From Mycolicibacter sp. MU0083 (lineage in GTDB: Bacteria; Actinomycetota; Actinomycetes; Mycobacteriales; Mycobacteriaceae): a stretch of 64,000 bases of DNA. The stretch covers positions 2,232,001 to 2,296,000 of the forward strand of contig NZ_OY726394.1 of assembly GCF_963378075.1 (NCBI RefSeq). The letters run 5' to 3'. Positions within the stretch are counted from its first letter, which is position 1. Each line of letters opens with the position of its first letter. Positions 1 through 13,843 of the stretch are shown piece after piece. The translations under genes were made by a program, and so were the position numbers. The notes under the pieces were generated by a model, which was not told the origin of the DNA, did no database searches, and saw nothing but the letters and a program-made list of their open reading frames with translations.

Positions 1-3000
1 ACCACCGTGCGGGTCGGACCGGCCAGACGTGCCCCGAACTCGGCGGCCAGTGCCGCCGCGGACGGTTCGGTGAGCACCAGCCAGGTGCCCGGTGCGGGTT
101 CGGTCGCACCGGTCGCGCCGGGCAGGGCGGCCGGAGCCCACCGGGTGCCGAACAGTTTCTGCTCCAGCGGCACCCGCAGGGTTCGGGGATCGATCGGGCG
201 CAGTTCGACGCCGGCCAGTTCGGCGACCGCACTGCCGGTGTCGTCGACGAGGACCACCCGGCCGACCGGGTTCGTGCCGTCGGCGTTCAGTTCGGTGTGG
301 CAGCGCAGCGTGCTTGCCGGCCGGCCGACGACCCGGATCGTGTCGACGGCGGCAGGCACGTAGACGGCCCGCTCTTCGGTGCCGCCGACCGTGATCGCGC
401 TCGCCAGCTGCCGCAGCGCGGCATCGAGCAGCACCGGGTTCAGGCGGTAGGCCGGGTGCGGTGTTCCGCCGTCGGCCAGTGCGACACCCTCGCCGGCCGG
501 CACCGCCAAAGCGGGTGACGCGGTGGCCGCGTCGATGCGCGCCGACGCGTACCGGGTCCAGGGTTCGCCGGCGGCGCGGGCGTGCACCTCGACCCGGATC
601 TGACCATCGGTCTGGCTGAGCTGGGTGGTGACCTGCATCGGCTGGTCCAGAACCAGGGGCTGTTCGATCTCCAGACCCGCCACCGCGACGGGTTCGGCGG
701 GGCTGCCCAGGGCCTGGCTGCCGGCGGCCACCATCATCTCGATCAGGGCCGCGGCGGGCAGCACCGCCTGCCCGTGCACCGGATGCGCGGCCAGCCACGG
801 CACCGCGGCCGTGTTGATCTCGTGTTGCCAGACGTGGTCTGTCCCGCTGAGCAGTTCGACGTGGTTCCCGAGCAGCGGGTGAACGTCGCGGGTCCGGCCG
901 CCGTGGTCCGGCGCCGAGATCCAGTGCCGGGTGTGCTGCCACGGGGTGTGCGGTAGTTCGGCGAATCCGCCGGGGGCCGCACTGTTTTCGTACCGACCGA
1001 GTTCGGCGAGCTGCAGGTGGAAACTCAGCGTCTCATCGTCGCCCCGGCGTAGCGTCGAGGCCACGGTCACCGGTTCGGCGGTGCCGGCCTCGGCCGTCTC
1101 GATGATCGAGTGCGTCAACAGCGGGTGCGGGCTGATCTCGATGAACGTGTCGTGGTCTACCGCCGCGGCGGCCACGGCCTGGTGGACCAGTGCCGGCTTG
1201 CGCACGTTGGCCACCCAGTAGTCGGCGTCCAGCGTCGGTGTGGGCCCGGTCGGATCGGTTGCCGTGGAATAGAACCCGATCTTCGGAGCCACCGGGGTGA
1301 GGTCGGCGAGTTCGGTGCGCAGTTCGGCCAGGATCGGATCCATGAACGCCGTATGCGACGCCACCTCCATATTCACCCGCCGGGCAAACCGCTCCGACGC
1401 CGCCACCGCAGCGATCACCGCATCCACATCCGCCGGCGAACCCGCCACCACCGTCTGCCGCGGGGACAAGAACCCCGCCACCTCGACACCGGGATAACCC
1501 GCCAACAACTCCTGCGTCGCCCCGGCATCAAGCTCCAACAACGCCACCGCACCCGCACCGGCCTGCCGCGACATCAACCGCGACCGCACCCCGATCACCC
1601 GCAAACCCTGCTCCGGCGTCAGCGCCCCGGCCACCACCGCCGCAGACACCTCCCCCATCGAATGCCCGATCACCGCATCCGGAACCACCCCATAGGACCG
1701 CCACAATTCGGCCAACGCCAACTGCAACCCCATGATCACCGGCTGCACCTGCGCATCACCAGAAATCTCACGCCCGGACTCGATCACCTCACGCAGCGAA
1801 AAACCCACCTGCGCAACAAAAACCGGCTCCAACTCCGCAACCGCCGCAGCAAACACCGGCTCCTCGGCCAACAACCGACGACCCATCCCCACCCAATGCG
1901 AACCCTGCCCGGAGAACACGAACACCGGGCGTGCGGCCGCGGTGCGACTCTGCGGTTCGGAGACACCGGCGGCACTCTCCCCGGCGGCGAGCGCGCGCAG
2001 TCCGGTCACCGCTGCGGCGTGATCCCTGGCGCAGACCGCGGCGCGGTATTTGTAGCGGCTTCGATGCTCCCGCAGGGTTTTCGCCACGTCGGCCAGGGGG
2101 GTGTCGGCGCCGTCGCCGTCCATCCAGTCCGCCAGCATCCCCGCCGTCGCCGCGATCCGCGCCGCCGACTTCCCCGACACCACCAACGTCGACACCACCG
2201 GCGCAGCACCCGAGACCTCGGCCGCCGCCACCACCGGAGCCTGCTCGACGATCACATGCGCATTGGTCCCCGACACCCCGAACGACGACACCCCCGCACG
2301 ACGCGGCCGCGACACCGCCGGCCACTCCATCGCCTGCGATGCCACCACGAAATTCCAGGCACCCGGGCCCGCGTTGGGTGTCAGCTGGGAGAAATTCAGA
2401 TGCCGCGGAACAAAACCATGCTGCACCGACAACACCGTCTTGATGAAACCCGCAACACCCGACGCCGACTCCAAATGCCCCAGATTGGTCTTCACCGACC
2501 CCAACACCAACGGCGCCGAGGAACCACGATCACCGAACACCGCCGACAGCGCATCCAACTCGATCGGATCACCCAACGCCGTCCCGGTCCCGTGCGCCTC
2601 CACATAATCGATATCACCCGGAGACAACCGCGCCGACGCCAACGCCGCCCGCACCACCTTCTGCTGCGCCGGCCCCGACGGCACCGTCTGACCCGACGAC
2701 GGCCCATCCTGATTCACCGCCGAACCAGCCACCACCGCCAAAATCCGGTCACCATCACGCTGCGCATCCGAAAGCCGCTTGAGCACCACCACACCGGCAC
2801 CCTCAGACCGCACATAACCATCAGCAGCCGCATCAAACGTCTTGCACTGCCCATCCGGCGCCAACATCCCCCACCGCGACGTCGCAATACTGTTCTGCGG
2901 AGTCAAAATCAGATTCACCCCGGCAGCCAACGCCGCATCCGACTCCCGACGCCGCAAACTCGCACACGCCAGATGAATCGTCACCAACGACGACGAACAC

Positions 3001-3658
3001 GCCGTATCCACCATCAACGCCGGACCATGCACACCCAAGAAATACGAGAGCCGACCCGCCGCGAAATTCGGCGCATTCCCGAAGGACAGATAGGGATCCG
3101 CGTCACGCGGGCCGAGGTTCTCGGCAGCGGCCAGGGTGTAGTCGCTGGTGGTCAGGCCGACGAAGACGCCGGTCTGGGTGCCCCGGATCGCCTCTTTGGT
3201 GATCCCGGCGTTCTCCAACGCCTCCCAGGCCACCTCCATCAACAACCGCTGCTGAGGATCCATCGCATCGGCCTCACGCGGCGAGATACCGAAGAACTCC
3301 GCATCGAACTCCGCCGGCTGCCACGACGTCAAAAACCCACCGTCACGCGAACTGATGGTGCCCGGCACCGAATGGTCGGGCGAGAAGTATTCGTCGGCGT
3401 CCCAGCGATCCGCGGGAACCCGAACGATCCCGGAACCCCCATCGCACAACAACCGCCACAACGCGCCGGGATCATTGACCCCACCCGGCAACCGGCAACC
3501 CATACCGACGACCGCGATCGGCTCGCTGTCACCGGCCTCGGCCACCGCCAACCGCGCCGTCAGATCATCGATCTTGCGCAGCGCCTCGGCAACAAGTGAA
3601 CGACGATCCGGCCCCCCAGCCGACCCGGCCGACCCAGCCGGTGCAGCACGCTTCTCGC

Positions 3659-3662
<4 letters not shown>
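1..3662 (-). CDS. Modular type I polyketide synthase, KS-AT-DH-(KR...), 3' end outside window
   Basis: The N-terminal 1,220 codons are visible; the frame is open to the left edge. A coiled docking segment (about residues 1-45) is followed by a ketosynthase with VDTACSSS, EAHGTGT and KTNLGHLE motifs, an acyltransferase with GHSMGE and VASH motifs, and a dehydratase with HPVHGQAVLP (HxxxGxxxxP). The start of a ketoreductase structural domain reaches the edge. VASH resembles the YASH motif of methylmalonyl-CoA-specific ATs, so methylmalonyl is the likely extender (inference). The start is TTG at 3662, and its TTGA overlaps the stop of the upstream PKS gene, so translation is probably coupled. 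Most of the KS-AT DNA is nearly identical to the PKS gene at 8454-13799. The second DH catalytic Asp lies in LLDAALRQL, with Arg where Gln or His is usual. ER presence and the C-terminus cannot be judged. Confidence 0.93.
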
Positions 3663-8434
<4,772 letters not shown>

Positions 8435-8453
8435 GCGGGGAACTCAATTCCCA

Positions 8454-11400
8454 CTAGATCCCGTCCCATCCGGCCGAGGCCGATTCCACGCTGTCGAACA
8501 GCTCATTCAACACACTGTCGTCCGACTCGGGCAGGTCACCGGCCGCAGCCGCCGAGTCGTCGCCGGGGTCCTCCTGCGGCAGCAGCTTGCCGGTCAGGTG
8601 GGCCGCCAGTGCCGCAGTCGTCGGGTGGTTCCACAACATCGTCGCCGACAGCTCCAGGCCGACCAGTGCTTCGATGTCCCGCCGGACCGCCATCGCCATC
8701 ACGGAGTTGAGTCCGAGTTCGGCGAACGGTCGATCCAGCTGGAGTTCTGCCTCCGACATGCGAAGCTCACGGGCCAGGATGCTGCGTAACCCGATTTCCA
8801 GCTCGCTGAGTATCTCATCGGCGGGCAGTTGCGCCCAGTCTCGGGCCGCGCCGGCCGCGCCGGTGTCGGCGTCGGCGGCTCCCGACGACGGCAGCGGCAC
8901 CATCACGGCCTGCGCGATGTCGTAGTGCTCGAGGTGGTCCCACGCGGCGAACGCCTCGGCCGGGGCGATCGGCCGCGAACCCATCCGCTCGAGCTCATGC
9001 AGTACGACGTGCGCCTCGGCCCCGAATCCGAGACCCTTCCAGGCCACCCAGTCCAGGCTGACGCTGTGGCAGCCGCGGCGGTGCCGGGCGCGGGCCAACC
9101 CGTCCAGGTAGGCGTTGGCGCTGGCATAGGCACCCTGGCCGGGCACCCCGAAGACCGCACCGGCGGCCGCGGTCATGAAGAAGAAGTCGATGCTGCCCGG
9201 CGGGAACAGTTCGTCGAGGACCTGGGCGCCGGCCACCTTCGGCCACATGGTGTCGCGGAGCCGGTCGGCGTCGACCTCGGTGAGCAGCTGGCCCTCGGTG
9301 ATACCGGCGGCGTGGATGATGCCGCGGATCGGCGGGGCGCCGGCCTCGTCCCGGCGGGCCAGCAGGTCGGCCACCGCCTGGCGGGAGCCGACGTCGAGGG
9401 CGGCCACGTCGACGGTGACCCCGCGTCGTTCCAGTGCCCGGATCGCGGTGATCTTGTGTCGGATTCCCGCGTCGAGCTGCGCGTCGTCCCAGTCGCGCCG
9501 CGGCGGCAGTCCGCTGCGCCCGGCCAGCACCAGCCGCCGTGCACCGCGGTCGGCCAGCCAGCCGGCCATCAGCAGGCCCAGCGCACCCATGCCACCGGTG
9601 ATCAGGTAGGTGCCGTCGGGTTGGCAGACCGTCGGTTCCCGGTCCGCCGGACCGGAGACCGCGGTGAACACCGGAGCCAGGAACCGGCCCTCGCGCAGTA
9701 CCAGGATCGACTTGGCGGGGGTACGCAGCACACCGGACAGCGTTGCGATCGCCCGATCGGTCTCGCCGTCGGTCTGGTCGTCGGCGGGGAGGTCGACCAG
9801 ACCGCCGCAGAGCTGGGGTTGTTCGGCCCGGATCACGCCGGCCATGCCCCACAGGCAGCTCTGGCGCACCGCCACCTCCGAGGCGGCTTCGTGGACACCG
9901 TGGGTGATGATCCACAACGCGGGCGGGTGGCTGTCCCGCTCGGCCAGCTCGGCGACCAGGCCGGCGACCTCGCCGGCCAGCCGGGCCGCGCAGTCCAGGT
10001 CGGATTCGTCGGCGGGCCCCGGGTCTGCGACGTAGACGACGGCGTGGGCTTCGCCGACTCCGGCCGGGCGATGGCCGGCCGTGCCCAGTCCGGCGCGCAG
10101 GCGCTCGGCGGCGGCACCGGAACCGATCACGGCGACCGTGCCGGGCTTGGCCGGGTCCTGCGGTGCGCCGTCCCACGGCTGCCAATCGATGGCGTGCACG
10201 ATCGAGCTCGGGTCGGCCGCGGTCGCGGCGACGTCCAGCGCGGTGTAGCGCACGCCGCGGAGGTCCACGCTCGGGGCGCCCTCGGAGGTCGTGACGGCGA
10301 TGTCGAGGATCAACTCACCGTCCCCGCCGGCGTGCCGGTGCACGGTGACGCCGGCCTTTCCGTCGCCGGGTGCGGCTCCGAAGCGGATGCTGTCGACCGT
10401 TGCGGGAACCATCAACGCGGGGTTGGCGTCATCCACCAGTCGGGCGACGTGCAGGGCGGCGTCGAGCAACGCCACGGTGCCCGACTGCGCGGTCACGACG
10501 TCGGCCCGCAGTTGCTTGGTCGTGTGGCGGCCGGTGGTCAGCGACCACTCGAAGGGTCGTCCTTCGCTGCCCCAGGTCTGCCACAGCGAGGTCACCGCGT
10601 CGTCGTCGAAGACGGTTCCGCTGTGGCCGTTGGTGGGCGCGTCGCCGGCCGGATCGGATTCGTCCGGCGCGCCGATGCGGGCGCTGAGGTGTTTGACCCA
10701 CCGTGTGCCGGGTTGTTCGCCCGCGTCGGCGGACGGCACGGCCTTCGACAGGACGGTGACCGACTCGGCGTCGGCGACCACCTGAACGGTTCGGGGCCGG
10801 TCGACGACGATCGGATGCTCGAAACGGATCTCGCTGACGCCGGAGTGCCCGCAGACTTCCAGTGCGGCATCTGAAAGTGTTTGCAGCAGAACGGATGCCG
10901 GAACCAGTTCTACCCCGTTGTTGCGGTGACCACCCGGATAGGGCTTGCTCTCCGGTGCGAGCCGGGCCTGCCACAGGTGAACCGTCGGCGTGCTGCCGAT
11001 CTTGATGTGGGTACCCAGCAGGACACCCGGTCGCGGCGCGGATTCGGCTGCGGTGATCGAGTTCTCGACGTCGAGCCAGTGCCGGGTGTGCCGCCACGGC
11101 GTGGCGGGCAACACCGGGTAGGGGCCGCACCGGTGCGGCAGCTCGCGAGGACTGATCGGGTGCGCACCGTTGAGGTTCTGCTGGAAGACGACGGTGTCGT
11201 CGCCGTCGCGGACCAGCGTGGCGACGCTGACGTGCGGAACCGATTCCAGCACCTCGTCGATGGTGTGCGTCAGGATCGGGTGCGGGCTGATCTCGATGAA
11301 CGTGCCGTACTTGTCGCCGGCGGCGGCCACGGCCTGGTGGACCAGTGCCGGCTTGCGCACGTTGGCCACCCAGTAGTCGGCGTCCAGCGTCGGTGTCGGG

Positions 11401-13799
11401 CCGGTCGCATCGACCACGGTCGAGATGAAGGGGATCTGCGGCATCTGCGGGGTGAGGTCCGCGAGTTCGGTGCGCAGTTCGGCCAGGATCGGATCCATGA
11501 ACGCCGTATGCGACGCCACCTCCATATTCACCCGCCGGGCAAACCGCTCCGACGCCGCCACCGCAGCGATCACCGCATCCACATCCGCCGGCGAACCCGC
11601 CACCACCGTCTGCCGCGGCGACAAGAACCCCGCCACCTCGACACCGGGATAACCCGCCAACAACTCCTGCGTCGCCCCGGCATCAAGCTCCAACAACGCC
11701 ACCGCACCCGCACCGGCCTGCCGCGACATCAACCGCGACCGCACCCCGATCACCCGCAAACCCTGCTCCGGCGTCAGCGCCCCGGCCACCACCGCCGCAG
11801 ACACCTCCCCCATCGAATGCCCGATCACCGCATCCGGAACCACCCCATAGGACCGCCACAACTCAGCCAACGCCAACTGCAACCCCATGATCACCGGCTG
11901 CACCTGCGCATCACCAGAAATCTCACGCCCGGACTCGATCACCTCACGCAGCGAAAAACCCACCTGCGCAACAAAAACCGGCTCCAACTCCGCAACCGCC
12001 GCAGCAAACACCGGCTCCTCGGCCAACAACCGACGACCCATCCCCACCCAATGCGAACCCTGCCCGGAGAACACGAACACGGTTCCGGGTCCGGGCAGCA
12101 CCGGTGCGACCGGCACCACGCCGGGCGCCGATTCGCCGGCGGCCAATGCGGCCAGTCCGGCGCGGGCCTGGTTCCGATCGCGGGCGGCGATGGTGGCGAA
12201 CTTCTGGTGGCGGGTGCGGTGGTGGTTGAGGGCGTGCGCGATGTCGGCCAGGTCGGTGTCGGCGCCGTCGCCGTCCATCCAGTCCGCCAGCATCCCCGCC
12301 GTCGCCGCGATCCGCGCCGCCGACTTCCCCGACACCACCAACGTCGACACCACCGGCGCAGCACCCGAGACCTCGGCCGCCGCCACCACCGGAGCCTGCT
12401 CGACGATCACATGCGCATTGGTCCCCGACACCCCGAACGACGACACCCCCGCACGACGCGGCCGCGACACCGCCGGCCACTCCATCGCCTGCGATGCCAC
12501 CACGAAATTCCAGGCACCCGGGCCCGCGTTGGGGGTCAGCTGCGAGAAATTCAGATGCCGCGGAACAAAACCATGCTGCACCGACAACACCGTCTTGATG
12601 AAACCCGCAACACCCGACGCCGACTCCAAATGCCCCAGATTGGTCTTCACCGACCCCAACACCAACGGCGCCGAGGAACCACGATCACCGAACACCGCCG
12701 ACAGCGCATCCAACTCGATCGGATCACCCAACGCCGTCCCGGTCCCGTGCGCCTCCACATAATCGATATCACCCGGAGACAACCGCGCCGACGCCAACGC
12801 CGCCCGCACCACCTTCTGCTGCGCCGGCCCCGACGGCACCGTCTGACCCGACGACGGCCCATCCTGATTCACCGCCGAACCAGCCACCACCGCCAAAATC
12901 CGGTCACCATCACGCTGCGCATCCGAAAGCCGCTTGAGCACCACCACACCGGCACCCTCAGACCGCACATAACCATCAGCAGCCGCATCAAACGTCTTGC
13001 ACTGCCCATCCGGCGCCAACATCCCCCACCGCGACGTCGCAATACTGTTCTGCGGAGTCAAAATCAGATTCACCCCGGCAGCCAACGCCGCATCCGACTC
13101 CCGACGCCGCAAACTCGCACACGCCAGATGAATCGTCACCAACGACGACGAACACGCCGTATCCACCATCAACGCCGGACCATGCACACCCAAGAAATAC
13201 GAGAGCCGACCCGCCGCGAAATTCGGCGCATTCCCGAAGGGAACGTAGGGATCGATCTCTTCTTGGCGAATCTTGCCGATGATGTTGAGGGTGTAGTCGT
13301 TGGTGGTCAGGCCGACGAAGACACCGGTCTGGGTACCCCGGATCGCCTCCTTGGTGATCCCGGCGTTCTCCAACGCCTCCCAGGCCACCTCCATCAACAA
13401 CCGCTGCTGAGGATCCATCGCATCGGCCTCACGCGGCGAGATACCGAAGAACTCCGCATCGAACTCCGCCGGCTGCCACGACGTCAAAAACCCACCGTCA
13501 CGCGAGCAGATCGTGCCCGGCACCGAGTGATCCGAGGAATAGAACGCATCCGCGTCCCAGCGATCCGCGGGCACCCGAACGATCCCGGAACCCTCATCGC
13601 ACAACAACCGCCACAACGCGCCGGGATCATTCACCCCACCCGGCAACCGGCAACCCATACCGACAACCGCGATCGGCTCGCTGTCACCGGCCTCGGCCAC
13701 CGCCAACCGCGCCGTCAGATCATCGATCTTGCGCAGCGCCTCGGCGACGATCGCCCGGCGGTCCGGCCCCCCAGCCGGTGTTGCACTCTTCTCGCTCAA
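8454..13799 (-). CDS. Modular type I polyketide synthase, KS-AT-DH-KR-ACP
   Basis: 1,781 residues, first PKS gene after fadD. An N-terminal docking coil is followed by a KS (Cys216, His351, His390) and an AT (Ser662; VASH at 761-764, suggesting methylmalonyl-CoA). The DH has both catalytic elements (His958 in HRNNGVELVP, Asp1113 in DAALH). The KR has an NADPH site GGMGALG (1402-1408) and Tyr1558/Asn1562, and the ACP has Ser1699 in LGLNSVM. No enoylreductase lies between DH and KR, so the module should leave a double bond if fully active. The KR catalytic Ser position (13 residues before Tyr) appears to be Ala1545. The TTG start at 13799 overlaps the stop of a 15-codon micro-ORF. There is no N-terminal ACP that the adjacent acyl-AMP ligase could load. 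The KS-AT DNA is the second copy of the shared mosaic block. Confidence 0.95.
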   Translation of the reverse strand: MSEKSATPAGGPDRRAIVAEALRKIDDLTARLAVAEAGDSEPIAVVGMGCRLPGGVNDPGALWRLLCDEGSGIVRVPADRWDADAFYSSDHSVPGTICSRDGGFLTSWQPAEFDAEFFGISPREADAMDPQQRLLMEVAWEALENAGITKEAIRGTQTGVFVGLTTNDYTLNIIGKIRQEEIDPYVPFGNAPNFAAGRLSYFLGVHGPALMVDTACSSSLVTIHLACASLRRRESDAALAAGVNLILTPQNSIATSRWGMLAPDGQCKTFDAAADGYVRSEGAGVVVLKRLSDAQRDGDRILAVVAGSAVNQDGPSSGQTVPSGPAQQKVVRAALASARLSPGDIDYVEAHGTGTALGDPIELDALSAVFGDRGSSAPLVLGSVKTNLGHLESASGVAGFIKTVLSVQHGFVPRHLNFSQLTPNAGPGAWNFVVASQAMEWPAVSRPRRAGVSSFGVSGTNAHVIVEQAPVVAAAEVSGAAPVVSTLVVSGKSAARIAATAGMLADWMDGDGADTDLADIAHALNHHRTRHQKFATIAARDRNQARAGLAALAAGESAPGVVPVAPVLPGPGTVFVFSGQGSHWVGMGRRLLAEEPVFAAAVAELEPVFVAQVGFSLREVIESGREISGDAQVQPVIMGLQLALAELWRSYGVVPDAVIGHSMGEVSAAVVAGALTPEQGLRVIGVRSRLMSRQAGAGAVALLELDAGATQELLAGYPGVEVAGFLSPRQTVVAGSPADVDAVIAAVAASERFARRVNMEVASHTAFMDPILAELRTELADLTPQMPQIPFISTVVDATGPTPTLDADYWVANVRKPALVHQAVAAAGDKYGTFIEISPHPILTHTIDEVLESVPHVSVATLVRDGDDTVVFQQNLNGAHPISPRELPHRCGPYPVLPATPWRHTRHWLDVENSITAAESAPRPGVLLGTHIKIGSTPTVHLWQARLAPESKPYPGGHRNNGVELVPASVLLQTLSDAALEVCGHSGVSEIRFEHPIVVDRPRTVQVVADAESVTVLSKAVPSADAGEQPGTRWVKHLSARIGAPDESDPAGDAPTNGHSGTVFDDDAVTSLWQTWGSEGRPFEWSLTTGRHTTKQLRADVVTAQSGTVALLDAALHVARLVDDANPALMVPATVDSIRFGAAPGDGKAGVTVHRHAGGDGELILDIAVTTSEGAPSVDLRGVRYTALDVAATAADPSSIVHAIDWQPWDGAPQDPAKPGTVAVIGSGAAAERLRAGLGTAGHRPAGVGEAHAVVYVADPGPADESDLDCAARLAGEVAGLVAELAERDSHPPALWIITHGVHEAASEVAVRQSCLWGMAGVIRAEQPQLCGGLVDLPADDQTDGETDRAIATLSGVLRTPAKSILVLREGRFLAPVFTAVSGPADREPTVCQPDGTYLITGGMGALGLLMAGWLADRGARRLVLAGRSGLPPRRDWDDAQLDAGIRHKITAIRALERRGVTVDVAALDVGSRQAVADLLARRDEAGAPPIRGIIHAAGITEGQLLTEVDADRLRDTMWPKVAGAQVLDELFPPGSIDFFFMTAAAGAVFGVPGQGAYASANAYLDGLARARHRRGCHSVSLDWVAWKGLGFGAEAHVVLHELERMGSRPIAPAEAFAAWDHLEHYDIAQAVMVPLPSSGAADADTGAAGAARDWAQLPADEILSELEIGLRSILARELRMSEAELQLDRPFAELGLNSVMAMAVRRDIEALVGLELSATMLWNHPTTAALAAHLTGKLLPQEDPGDDSAAAAGDLPESDDSVLNELFDSVESASAGWDGI

Positions 13800-13843
13800 C
13801 TCAACCTCCCCGAGAGCCGCGCGAGCAGCTCGTCATGGCTCAT
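11266..13843 (-). repeat. Copy B of the 2.6-kb mosaic PKS repeat
   Basis: Partner of 1111-3706. It spans AT, KS and docking codons of the upstream PKS gene and ends with the micro-ORF that matches the 3' tail of the middle PKS gene. On the coding strand the conserved tracts favour G- and T-ending codons (GGT, GTT, TTT, CAT, TTG), whereas flanking PKS DNA favours C/G-ending codons. This skew also explains the very long stop-free antisense frame in the same interval. Confidence 0.88.
13796..13843 (-). CDS. 15-codon micro-ORF, orphan PKS docking tail / translational relay
   Basis: Encodes MSHDELLARLSGRLS. Its ATG overlaps the stop of fadD (ATGA) and its TGA overlaps the TTG start of the following PKS gene (TTGA). 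It aligns with the last 15 residues of the PKS at 3659-8434 (MSDDELLAQLSERLS), with 44 of 48 nucleotides identical, and the junction to the next start codon is the same in both places. I infer a remnant of an upstream PKS gene kept after a rearrangement, possibly preserved because it couples translation. Whether the peptide accumulates is unknown. Confidence 0.6.
   Translation of the reverse strand: MSHDELLARLSGRLS

Noticed and set aside
1110..3599. 829-codon open frame on the plus strand
   Set aside because: It is antisense to the PKS KS-AT block; the product is Arg/His-rich without family features and exists because the coding strand there avoids TTA, CTA and TCA codons.
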